The translations under genes were made by a program, and so were the position numbers. The notes under the pieces are model-generated. The model did not search any database. It worked only from the letters and a program-made list of their open reading frames with translations, and had not been told where the DNA came from. Below, piece after piece: positions 1 through 10,220 of a DNA stretch of 64,000 nucleotides; positions within the stretch are counted from its first letter, which is position 1, and each line of letters begins with the position of its first letter. This DNA comes from Isoetes taiwanensis. Lineage: Eukaryota > Streptophyta > Lycopodiopsida > Isoetales > Isoetaceae. The stretch is from assembly GCA_021234155.1 (NCBI GenBank), contig JAJEKV010000013.1:19327257-19391256 (forward strand), written 5' to 3'.

Positions 1-2846
1 GGGGCCGAAGAGGCATGTGTTAGTACAACTATTGCATTAAACCAAATTTGGGGCCCAAATGTATCAGTTATTGTGCGAAGCAATGGCAAATCTCCATAAT
101 CCCTGCTTTGCATGTCAAGGCGATCAAAGTAGAGGACAATGTCTGGTGGAGATCGCTTGATAAACCTTTTGACGGACGACATCATTTTCTCATTTTGCCG
201 CTGGTCAGATACCGAAGGTAACAGACCTGGAGTATCAATCACTCTTAACTTAATACCATGCACAGTTCCTGTTATCTCCTGAACCTTCTTTGTGCCCCAG
301 CTAAAAGCATTAGTCTCTGTTTTAGTTTCATCAAAAATGGAATTTATGGTGGCACTCTTTCCTACTCCTGTCTTACCAAGCAGCATGATGGTACATGCAA
401 AATCCAGTTCCTCTTGGCCAGCTGCCTCCTGCTCTTCAGCAATTGCACTTGCTCTATCAAAACTAAATGCACTATTTCTGGAACCACGGCCACCTCTGAG
501 CTGTTCTGCCAATCCAAGCCTGTAAAGGACCTGTGCAACAACAACATTGTGGGCAGATTGGCCAAGTCTGTTAGCAAGGCGTAAAAACCTAACTCTAATT
601 TGCTGCAATTTCTCGCGAGTATCCTCATTGCCATCACTAGGTTCACTATTAGACTGGCTATTTGCAGCAGCTGATGATTGTGAAGCAGTAGTTCCACCGC
701 TCGGAGATTGCTGGACAAGCCTAGAACCAGGTTCCAGGGAAGGCATGGCCCGGCTAATAGGTGTAGGCCTGGCTGGTAAGGAAGGTCCCGATGCTCCCAG
801 GGTAGGCCCTGCAGGTTTGCCCATGGCATCATTACTGGCTGCAGAAGCTGCTACTATTTTCTCAAGGGCAGTGTCAAAGCTTTCTTCACTTCCAATACTG
901 GTTTCTCCATCCCCAGCATCCTCAGTGTCGTCTGCAACAAGAGCACGGATTGGTGATAGTGTTTTACGGGCATCCGCAACGGCAGCTTGTGCTGATTGTG
1001 CTTCTCGAAGCTCTGACTTCAGCTGTCTTAATTCAAGAAGCACATCACTCTCAAATAACTCTTCCTCGTCCTCATCTTCCTCTTGCCCACCATTCACTTC
1101 TAGCTCCTGCTTACTGAGTGCAGCTTCTGGAGATATCGACTCCAGAGCAAGTGCAGTGGTTCCATCATGACTCACACTCTCGTCTTTCTCAGAGACATCC
1201 ATCGTTTTCGTCTCCAGCTCAGGTTTCTCCTGCTCAAGTTTCTCATCGTTATAGTCAACATGATCTAAGTCTTTGGTTTCATATATCACAGTGTCCACCT
1301 CTGGCTCAACCGGTGTGGCTTCTGCAACTTGCTCATTTGGAGTTGGAGTTGTCGCTTCTACCACATCTTCAACCTCCAGAGACAAAGGCTGCTTCTCTAC
1401 ATTGAGCTCTCCTTTAGCCTCAGCTTCTGGCATCAGGGGAGCATTTGCATCCTTTGCATCATCTGATGCTTGTTCTTCGAAAGTCTTAAATTCTGACTCT
1501 GGTTCCTCCAACTGCGCCAAGGTCTGTTCTTTAAGTTCTACAGACTCAGGAGCCTCCTCAAGGGGTATCGTTTCTGCTGAGGCAATTTCAACCGCATCCT
1601 TTGTGTCATCATCCACAACTTCTGGAAAACTTCTTGCATCCACCTGCCCTGCTTCAACAGGAATAGATTCCCCTTCTTTTGGCTGCCCTTCATCGGCATT
1701 CATTTGTGACAACACTGAACTTTCCTGTCCAGCATCATCAGATGCAACTGCCCTGATGGGTAACAAGCCGGAATGCAGCTCATTCTCATCCTCAAAGTCT
1801 GACTGCTGGGCATTTACGAAGCCAACTTGCTCTGGTTCAATGTCTCCATTATCTACCACTGCATTTTCGTCAACAAGGTCTGTTCCCTTTACTTTGTCCA
1901 CATCATTTAGAGTTTCATCTATGCTTTCATTAGATTCCTCCACAGGCTGGTCAACATCATCTGAAACAACTGCTCTGATAGGCATTAAACCAGCATGCAA
2001 TAAATCAGAGTCACCTGTGACTTCCACATCCTCTGGTTCTTGCTCCTGGTCCTGGCCATCGGAGAATTCATCCTCATTTGAAGCGACTTCATCATTATCT
2101 AATTCAACTTCTTTAACTGCCTCCACTTTATTATCTTCAGAAACGTCTCCATTATCCAAGGAGTCTTTCTGAGGATCCACAGAAAAATTTGCTTCATTTG
2201 CATCACTAGCTTTAGATTGAACAAACACCTTACCGGACTGCATGCCTTTAGGACTCACCGCATCATTTGCAGTGTCATTACTTGCTGCTGAAGATTCTGC
2301 TATTCGCTCCAATGCGCTGTCAAAACTGTCTCCACTGCCTGCACTGCCAAAACTAGCCTCCCCATCCTCATCATCGTCCTCTACATCTTCAGAAACAACA
2401 GCTCTGATAGGCACCAAGCCAGCATGCAAGACCTCTTGATCAGGAGAAGATGGTACCAATTCTGGCTCTTCAAACTCAGCTTCAAGCTCTGGATTCTGGT
2501 CACCCTTTTTTTCCAGTTCCAGATTCGGTCCCCCATTTGGCGTTTCCTGTTTCTCATCCAAAACCGAACTTGCATCAAAGGATGGCTGCTCCTGCTCCAA
2601 ATCTATCTTCTTATCATTGAATTTCGCCGTTGGTTCATTATCTTCATCCGCTGAAGTCTCTAAAACCCCATTTTCTGCTCTTGAAACTTCTGCTTTCTTA
2701 TCATTATCAACCACAAAATCCCCAAGGCTTTCAGTGGTTACTGCACCTTCAGAGCTATCAGAGCTGGATTTCTCCGCTTGTACCTTATCCTCTGCTGTCG
2801 TCTCTGGTGAGATGGCTTGTTCATTGACTGCCGAATCCTCCGCCAT
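1..2846 (-). CDS. TOC132: Toc132/Toc120-type chloroplast import receptor GTPase, 5' part (partial)
   Basis: Receptor GTPase of the TOC complex in the chloroplast outer envelope, which binds precursor transit peptides. A single open minus-strand frame runs from the ATG at 2846 to the window edge (948 codons, no stop), so the acidic A-domain and the first part of the G-domain are present; the rest of G and the membrane M-domain lie beyond base 1. Residues 1 to about 640 are Asp/Glu-rich and carry four PIRAVV-type motifs near residues 140, 282, 354 and 630, plus two SFDxALExI blocks. A Leu/Glu coiled-coil-like stretch lies near 590-625. The P-loop GKTGVGKSA is at residues 824-832 (bases 351-377) and DTPG at 871-874; the frame ends in THASSAP. 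The motif VVVAQVLYRLGLAEQLRGG just before G, and the long acidic A-domain, fit the Toc132/Toc120 branch rather than Toc159 itself. The choice between the two paralog names is not resolved. It is the only clearly intact gene in the window. Confidence 0.93.
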   Translation of the reverse strand, partial: MAEDSAVNEQAISPETTAEDKVQAEKSSSDSSEGAVTTESLGDFVVDNDKKAEVSRAENGVLETSADEDNEPTAKFNDKKIDLEQEQPSFDASSVLDEKQETPNGGPNLELEKKGDQNPELEAEFEEPELVPSSPDQEVLHAGLVPIRAVVSEDVEDDDEDGEASFGSAGSGDSFDSALERIAESSAASNDTANDAVSPKGMQSGKVFVQSKASDANEANFSVDPQKDSLDNGDVSEDNKVEAVKEVELDNDEVASNEDEFSDGQDQEQEPEDVEVTGDSDLLHAGLMPIRAVVSDDVDQPVEESNESIDETLNDVDKVKGTDLVDENAVVDNGDIEPEQVGFVNAQQSDFEDENELHSGLLPIRAVASDDAGQESSVLSQMNADEGQPKEGESIPVEAGQVDARSFPEVVDDDTKDAVEIASAETIPLEEAPESVELKEQTLAQLEEPESEFKTFEEQASDDAKDANAPLMPEAEAKGELNVEKQPLSLEVEDVVEATTPTPNEQVAEATPVEPEVDTVIYETKDLDHVDYNDEKLEQEKPELETKTMDVSEKDESVSHDGTTALALESISPEAALSKQELEVNGGQEEDEDEEELFESDVLLELRQLKSELREAQSAQAAVADARKTLSPIRALVADDTEDAGDGETSIGSEESFDTALEKIVAASAASNDAMGKPAGPTLGASGPSLPARPTPISRAMPSLEPGSRLVQQSPSGGTTASQSSAAANSQSNSEPSDGNEDTREKLQQIRVRFLRLANRLGQSAHNVVVAQVLYRLGLAEQLRGGRGSRNSAFSFDRASAIAEEQEAAGQEELDFACTIMLLGKTGVGKSATINSIFDETKTETNAFSWGTKKVQEITGTVHGIKLRVIDTPGLLPSVSDQRQNEKMMSSVKRFIKRSPPDIVLYFDRLDMQSRDYGDLPLLRTITDTFGPQIWFNAIVVLTHASSA

Positions 2847-2945
2847 AGCTAAGGTTTCCTCAGCTCTCGCGCCTGAAACCTCTTACTGCGGCCTTGCACC
2901 ACAATCCAGACGCTGTTACTGAAATGGGTTTTGCCACATCTAGGT

Positions 2946-3105
2946 CTGCAAGCAAATTCGGCCACACCCCACAAACCCCAAAACAGAAACAGTAAATTAG
3001 AACGCAAAAGATAAAACCATGGTGCCAAAAATATCTACTTTGCATCAGACTAACCGTGGTTAGAGAAGGACAAAGGGAAGAATAGCATTGGATGAGAAGA
3101 CTCAC
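2946..3105 (-). other. Probable 5'UTR intron of the Toc gene
   Basis: On the minus strand a donor CCG|GTGAGTC begins at 3105, and a pyrimidine-rich tract ending TTGCTTGCAG closes at 2946, giving a 160-nt intron. The downstream exon then runs about 100 nt to the ATG at 2846 with no earlier ATG in frame. I infer a leader exon upstream of 3105; its transcription start is not visible. Sites were read by eye. Confidence 0.55.
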
Positions 3106-5013
3106 CGGAAGGGTTTGAAGGATCAGGTATTGAGGGCGGTCAATACCCACCACTCAAAATTTCCTGCTTTTTTTTCCTTGTCGCCTTGTAAAAATCCCTT
3201 CTCTCTAGCCTATCCACCGCAAATGAACGACTAAACAAAGGCATGTGCCTCTGCTCTGTTGGCTTCTGAAAGCTCTTCCTACGTGGGAGGAAAGAAGCGG
3301 AAAAACAAGCATAGCCTAGTATACTAGTAAAAAAGCACCTTTTTTGCAAAGAATGGAATTTAAATGCAGAAAATGGCCCTCATTTCTTTTATTTGTTTAT
3401 CTTTTGTTTCATGCTCCCTGGCCCCATCTTTCTTGGTCCCATTACAAGCACTATGGCGCACGTCAATTGTCTTGGATTGCATTCAAACTTCTGGCTTAAT
3501 TGAATTGTATTTTATTTTTGGGTTAGAGAATATATTCTACTAGGCCAACTTAGATCACCTCAATTCATATCTTACCTGGCATCTCTGAGCTTCGGTAAAA
3601 ATTATAAATAGCTTGCATGACTAATTACCCACCCCTATAGTACAGAGGTGTGAATCGCGAATCTATCTGATCAAGCTCTAGCCTTTACATATGGCCATCC
3701 ACCAAGGTAAGTAAGTACTACATAAATAGAATGATGTCAAAATTGTATGTGTTAGTAGATATTGTCAATGTGTTCTCCAAAAAGATGACTACTACAAGAA
3801 ATGGTAAAAATCATTTCAATTTAATTCCTCGTCAAGGTGTATTGCATGCATGTTTCTTGATGCTTTCACTATCTACTATCTTCTTCCTCAAGTACTTGAT
3901 GATGCCACCGTAAAAAGGTCTAAAGATAATGAAAAAGAGAGGTTAAGACATAGATAATCAAACCGGAGAAAGCCAAACTCCAAATCCATAGGAAGTATGT
4001 TTGCATTGAATCTTTATTTGGAAAAACTATGAACTTGAACTGATATGATTGTCAAATATCTCGTTTAGCAAATTCTAAGTGAGTAAGAATCTGATGAAAG
4101 AGGAAGGGCCGCCATGGACCCTTAACATCTTCTTCACCAAGACGAGTTCGACATGTCAGATATCTTACGGAAGTAGGTACTATAGGCAAGCATTTACCAC
4201 CTTATACTTTCTATACATCTTTTGCTTATATGTTTCCTCAAGTGCTTATGCTATGGCGACCACCATGTGTATTATTATACTGCGTACAATACAAAGATGG
4301 TCGTCAAACGGGAAGCAAAAAGTAGTTGCATAAAGCAAGTTGTTAGAAACAAAAGCTATTGAGCCTGTAAATTGAATCCGAGATAAATAAAGTCTCAATC
4401 TCCTTCTCTATTCTACCTTCGTGTTCTCCTCGCAATAAACCACCAAGATCCCACAGAGGATGATATTAAACAAGCTTCAACAAGATTCTTAATCATAGAG
4501 TTTGTTTCTTGGAACATTCACACAGAGTGCGATTAATCAAGAACACAGTAGGTAGAGTCTAATCGTCCACCGAGAACCTGTTTGATCGGGAATTTGTAGA
4601 GGAATTCCAATTGGATATAAAAGCAAGATGTGAGACCCACTTCGGAGGTCAAACCTATGGGATGTACATCCTCAATTTTGACCTTTTTTCTTTTCATTGT
4701 TTTCTACCTTTTCTCCTCTTGATTTTATAATAAGCTCATGCAAAGTCATGTGCAAATAGTGGCAAAAGTATATTCAAATTTAGCTGCCATATCTATCCAA
4801 ATGTTACTATCGCGCTTTTGTTGTAGAAAGAGCAATAGAGGATTGTTTCTCACTTTCTCACTTTTCCAAGTGATAGCTTTCCCTCCTAGTAAACAAGCAC
4901 ATCGAGACCTTGATCTACGTGTCCATAGTTTTGAGTGTCTTTCAAGAATCTTTACGATGCATTTTAGCACATTTCTAATGCCCTCGTTCTTGAGTCCCCA
5001 AATTCAATTCTAG
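3106..5013. other. AT-rich intergenic region upstream of the Toc gene
   Basis: About 1.9 kb of AT-rich DNA. The part next to 3106 should hold the promoter and first leader exon of the minus-strand Toc gene, but I see no clear TATA box. The short frames here (for example 3731-3913, 4079-4333, 4738-5013) show no recognisable domain. Composition switches sharply to GC-rich near 5014. Confidence 0.5.
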
Positions 5014-6681
5014 GCACCCTTCATGAGCCGAGAGACCCCTCAAACTTTGGGAGTCATGGCCCACGAGAAGATGGGCGGCCTACGGGAAACCAAAGGCGGG
5101 CCCCGCCGCACAAACGGGTCCCGATCAGCCATCATGGACGGGGAGAGTCATCCTCCATGAAGAAGGAGGCTCGGGGCTAAGGCCTAAGGCCCCTCGAGCC
5201 CGGCCCGTAGGAAGGGATTAATTGCTCGAGACCACATAGGAACTCACGCACCGGCGGGTGGAGCGTCAAAGCGGGAATGGAGGCTAACAGTGCTTCGTGT
5301 GAGGCTAAGGTGCACTTTGGTTGGCATGGCGGTGGAGATGGAGTCTCGGCATCCCATGTGCTCAAAAGGCAAATCCCGAGGAAAAGAAGCAAGTATCCGC
5401 AGGAGCTTGGAGACCCATGCCTGCATGTGGAAGTTGGCCTTGCACACGGTGGCCGAGCGAGGCGTGAGGTCGGCGACATGCGGGCCCGCCCAGGGCCCCT
5501 GTGTTCATCACTGCGGACACCATGACAGAGGAGAGGGGCCCAGCTCTCACGGGGAGGCGATGGTCCGCGGTCGGCCCCGGTCGAGGAGGTAGAGGCGGCC
5601 ACCACCGCCTCAACACCCGGGGAGCACAGTGCTCTGCGGAGCGGCCGGTGCAACCGGGATCTTGAGAGCTGGAATCCAGAACAGCAAGCAACCCGACCCC
5701 CTTGTGTCTTTGGGGCTGCCGAGCAGCTCTCTGCTACTACTCGAGCCTAGAGCCAGGGGTTGAGGGCAACCATCCCACTGAGTGAGCAGGGTCTCCCCTA
5801 CAGGAGGTTCATAGGTAGGCTGCGGCCCGGTCACGAGGCGGGGAGATAGCCAAGCGGCTGGCCGAGGCTGCAGAGGCTGTGCTCCCGGCTTCACCCGGGG
5901 AGGCGAGCGGCTGGGGCCGCTATCGCCCACGGCCTCCCACGCCCGGTGACCGCCCCCTCTTCTTGCCCGGCTCTCCGGCCACTCCCACGCCATCCCGGCC
6001 ACCTCCCGGTCACTCCCGCCATCCCGGCCACCACCACCACCCCGGCCACACGGGACCCGACCCCCAGCCCTTGGACCCTTGGCGCGAGAACTCGAGGCCT
6101 TGGTGAGGAGAGGCCTGTCTGGTAGTTCGAGGCATGCGGAAACGGCGGGGAGAGTCTCGCCCACAACATCCGAACACACATTCACCGTCGGATGACATTC
6201 AGGAGCCGGTTCACATTTCTCAGCAACTAGGCATGGGGCTCGGCGCTTGCGGGCGTGCCGCGTGTCATATTCCGGTTCGCGGATGCAGTGCGTGATGATG
6301 CCATATTGCGCGGAAGGCGGTGTTGAAGGGGCATCACATGCGTGGGCCGGACCTCACACAGATGCGGCGAGGAGGCGCGTGAGCGGGAGCTTATCGGTTG
6401 AGAGGCATTAAGCCAGCGAGGGGGGTGCGGGGGTTGGATTCGGCGGGATGCACACATTTTCCGGCGGCACACTCTTCTTTGCCCGAACCCCGGCCCCAAC
6501 CCATTTCCTGCAGCGGCCACATACGCTTCTACTACCACCCCCCCTTCTCCCGCTCCTACTCACTGCTCCCTCCGGCCCGTCACCGCTACATCTGCCTCCG
6601 CTCCATCTACTTCTCCGACCTCGGCCTTCCCGTCCTCCTGAGCTTCGATTTGCGCATACCATCCTGTGACAAATAGGAATT

Positions 6682-7600
6682 GTGCCTGGGGTGGTCTCAT
6701 GGAATTGTCGAGGCTTCCCTTGGCGAGGGGGCGATCACGAACGCGGCGTGGCAGCCGATGGATCTCATCTTCCTCATGGAACATGGGGAGCATCTTTGAG
6801 CACAAAGCTACCGATTTCTTGGGTTACCAACATTTTCGGTCTTCAATACACATGCCGGAGACGGCGGGGTCATGGTGGAGTGGCTTGCTACTCTGCACCG
6901 GACAACCTGGCACATTAGGTTACCCTCCGAAAACGAGCGGCATACTGGGGGTGCCACGGGTTACGGGTTCGTGCATAATACCGGTGGCAACCCTCTTTTT
7001 ACTCGGCCGCTTTGTTGTTATTTCCCTCCATTGACGGCACCTTCTATCGCAGAGCCACCCGATGCGGATAGGATGGACCGTGTATGTCGATCTATATGAT
7101 GACATCTGGCCGGCATCGGCAGATTGGGTAGGGTCGTCCTTCTTGGAGATTTCAATGCATGGACAGGAGTAGAGCAGCCCATGCGACTTGACCCTCACGA
7201 CGATGTCCTGCTCACTCGCCAGCAGAAGTAGGCCGCCCCGCAGTCGGATAGGGAGCCGACGGTCACTCGCTTTGGCGAGGCAGTTGCTCTGCTATGTGGC
7301 ATTTTTTGACTTGATAATTTGCAATGGCCTTTCCAAAGTGGCCGATTCACCGCAAGTGCACATCGCGACATGGGACAATCGGGGGGGGTCTAGTGTGGTG
7401 GACTATGTGCTTGTAGTTGCGCAAGATATGCATCTCATCAGTTTTGGGGTGGGCACGCGGTCGGGGATGAGGAGGTGCATTCTGGATCACCTCCCACTTT
7501 GGCCCCGGACCTGGTTTGGTGAGGCCCTTGAACCCCCACTATCTGACCCCTGGCCCAGGTCCTCGGTTGAGACTTCGATTATGGCTTGAGGCCGAGAGTT
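6682..7600 (+). pseudogene. LINE-1 apurinic-like endonuclease domain, frameshifted
   Basis: Reads across frames as the endonuclease/exonuclease/phosphatase fold that nicks target DNA for a LINE. It opens with VVSWNCRG (about 6689-6712), has LLGDFNAWTG near 7137-7166, and then LIICNGLS (about 7310) and SSVVDYVLV (about 7391), which match the order and spacing of these motifs in this LINE group. DHLPLWPR near 7480 fits the terminal conserved Asp-His. At least three frame changes are needed, so it is not functional. Confidence 0.65.
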
Positions 7601-8129
7601 CTGTAAGATGCTCATGGGCGCCCCTCCCGGTAGTGAGGACCTCCCACTGAAGCTGACTGAGCAGACAGTGACCCATACGGAGGATCACGTGAGACCAGTG
7701 CTTTGGCGGACCCCGCTGTCGCAGCTCGAGTCGGCAACATTCCCTCGTAACCGATGGTTTGATCACGGTGTAAAGAAACAGCGGCGGCTTCCGTGCATAC
7801 GGATCCGGTACCGCTTACTGCGGGCCACCACCGGCCAGTCTGAAGCCCACAAAGGGTACCTTACTGCTTTATCGGGGAGATGTTACATTTCTTGGACTTT
7901 CATCCTCGAGGAAACCTTTTGGCTTGATTAGCCCGAGGCGGCCCGACCTACGGGGGACATCACACGGGCGTGGGAGCATTACTGCGGCGGCTCTATGACC
8001 CTTGGGGGGAGCGATAAGCCCATACCCCAAGGATGGCCCCATTGGTTTCGTGGACGATGTTGAGGAGGGTCCGCGAACGGGTTAGCTAATGGGAATGTAC
8101 CGACCTCGATGGTATCACCGGTAGAGTTA

Positions 8130-9370
8130 CTCAAGTGGGTACCCGCTTGTCTTGGGTCCTCACTACCCGTTCATGAGCATTGCGGGGAGGGTTTCCCAAA
8201 CAATGGACCCTAAGGGGTTGTTCCCATTCACAAGGCGGGCGACCCACAGCGTAGACCACCCGGACGATCATGGTGGGCTTCGATTTGCCAAACCGTTGGT
8301 CGGCATTCTCGGCAGCGCTTGACCTTGACCGGCAGGCAATGGGATGTGCGGTGCCCCTCACGCAGGCCGGGAGCTTCGACCCGCCACTCAACGATTGACC
8401 ATATCTTTACGGGCGGTGCATTGAAAACTGACCGGAATCATCAATAGACTTGTATTGTCGCTTGTGGACTTCTCGCGAAAGGCTTTTGTCGGTCCCCCGA
8501 AAAGGCGTGGGCTGAAGCTGCGTCAAGCTGGGGCTCATTTGCACTTTGTGCGAGAATGCCACATCGGGTTGTATGAGAGTTGTTTTGGCGGGATCGCGGT
8601 AGAAGCGGGCCAAGCATTCACCGATAATATCGAGTCGGCCGGGGTTGCCCCTCTAGCCAACACTTTTTGGCCTCTACATTGATCGGTTAGAGCCACAGCT
8701 TCTGCCCGAGCATGGGGGATGGCATCACGACTTTTGCACCGGGTCATCCTTGCGCTCATCTATCACGGGGCGATGTTGGCTGGCTTGGCCCCACACCCGA
8801 AGCTATCACGGTCTCACACGGATGCCCTAGACACATTTTGTCGGGGCTCTGAGACATCTTGGCGTCAATCGGCCAAGACCGAGGTGGTTCTCATATCCTC
8901 TTCCGTCACCCCATGCCTCCTGCACTCACATATCCGGGGGATGACACAGTGGGCGTCCAGCCCACCTACAAGTGCCCAGGGGTGGAGTTCCCCTCCTCGC
9001 ATTTCTGGCGGGGGCGTCTATCCGGCTTATGGTGACGGCCCAGTTGAAAGCGCCTTTTATGCCATGCGAGAACAACAGAGTCTACCGGCGAGCTATATGA
9101 TTGGGGCCATCGGTCACATCCCCAAAAGGGCAGTCGAACAGCAATGTCCTACCATGCGGTCGAGGTTTGGGGCCCAGTCGTCTCTTTGGTGACACGGAAT
9201 GACTTGGGAGCGGTCGGAAGGCATTTTTGGCACGGGCGCAGGGTGAAACCTTCAGTCCCCTATCGGTCTAGCTGCCGAGGCTGGATTCTTGCGGCCCGGC
9301 GGCCCTTGATAGACACATCGTCTATTTTCGAGAAAGTGGTTACTATGGGTGATGTGGGCTCCGCTGCGGC
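8130..9370 (+). pseudogene. LINE-1 reverse transcriptase and C-terminal region, frameshifted
   Basis: The segment 8455-8530 reads as LVDFSRKAF...VP.KG.GLKLRQAG, the motif-A region of non-LTR reverse transcriptases of the FVDFSKAFDxVPR type. Near 8640-8700 come fragments of the PLSPTLFGLYIDRLEP motif, then DALDTFC (about 8823) and SAKTEVVLIS (about 8869-8898), which follows the catalytic YADD block in this group; YADD itself is not legible. The stretch 9144-9330 reads AVEVWGP, TRNDLG, VKPSVPY, matching the usual C-terminal segment. It differs clearly from the L1-type LINE at 52.7-58.6 kb. Many frameshifts and stops. Confidence 0.65.
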
Positions 9371-10197
9371 TATATAATCGTGGCCATGAGTCCCAAGGCG
9401 TGCTTAGGGCTGTTGGAGGGGGTAAGAGAGATCAGTGGTTCCCAGATGGAACGTCGCAGGAGCACACCATGCGTCACGGCGCTGGCTGACCCGTCGTGAC
9501 GCTGCGGGGAGTACCTAGATGCTTGTTTCCTTGGCAAGCTCACGGGACATTGCTCTAAGCAGGTCAAAATGACCCATTACAAGGGAGCACATCAACCCGA
9601 AGTGTTAGCCTCGGGGGCCCACAGCTCTACTGCGTTCCCATTTTGCCCACGAAAGCGCCGGACTCATTGCCTCCATTACGGCACGAGGTGCCCACCATCT
9701 TCGCGCTCGAAGGCAGGCGAGGTGGATTGGGAGCCCCGCCAGGGGCGACTCGGCCGCAGTCGCCAAGCGGGTGCCATTGAGGATGAGTCTCACACTTTCT
9801 AGAGTTGCCCAGCGTTCGGTGGTCAGGGCGGATCACGGCTCCCTTGAAATGCGGTAGGACGTGCTTGCATTTCGGCGATGAACTGCACACCGTCGATGCG
9901 TGCCACAGGGGTCCATACATCCGGGAGGTGTAATCGGACCTCGGGCTTGAGTCACCTTTGCCCCCCTTTGGGCTGTCCGTGACTAGGCACTACGGGGATG
10001 GTGCATGGCTGTATATATTGGGATGTTTCGCATTTTATATGATTAGCCATGATTTGTCGGCCGGTGATTCTTCGCCCGCGGTTTTCCCTCGAAAACCCGC
10101 CGGCGAGGGTTTTTTAATCCGGGCGTGTATCTCGCTTCTTGCTGCGTTTTGTATTGGGTCCCATAGGCCGATTGGCCTCCGTGGACGATAAAAGTAC

Positions 10198-10220
10198 CTA
10201 CCTTCCTTCCTTCCTTCCTT
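10198..10220. repeat. CTTC microsatellite at the LINE-1 3' end
   Basis: Four to five tandem CTTC units follow GTACCTAC. A short tandem repeat is a common 3' terminus for some non-LTR elements, and composition changes to AT-rich immediately afterwards, so I use it as the LINE-1 boundary. Confidence 0.6.

Larger units (their letters stand above)
5014..10220 (+). mobile_element. LINE-1: decayed GC-rich non-LTR retrotransposon (DFSKAFD-type RT)
   Basis: A GC-rich block between AT-rich flanks. On the plus strand it carries, in order, remnants of an apurinic endonuclease (from about 6682), a reverse transcriptase (about 8130-8900) and the C-terminal region typical of this non-LTR group (about 9140-9350), then a run of CTTC repeats at 10198-10220 that could be the 3' tail. 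The first 1.6 kb (5014-6680) should hold an ORF1 or leader, but I recognise nothing there. Frames change every few hundred bases, so it is an old, dead copy. The 5' end is set only by the composition change; no target-site duplication was found. Confidence 0.6.

Noticed and set aside
547-2922. Plus-strand Ser/Thr-rich frames (for example 547-1170 and 1273-2172) that look like secreted proteins
   Set aside because: They are antisense shadows of the Asp/Glu-rich A-domain of the Toc gene, whose GAT/GAA codons read as Ser/Phe codons on the other strand.
4342-4450. Possible short copia-like solo LTR (TGTTAGAAAC start, pyrimidine-rich AATAAA-like end)
   Set aside because: Too short, no matching partner and no clear target duplication.
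5177-6669. Long GC-rich frames on both strands upstream of the LINE-1 endonuclease
   Set aside because: GC-rich DNA gives long random frames. None shows a domain, and overlapping frames on both strands are equally open.
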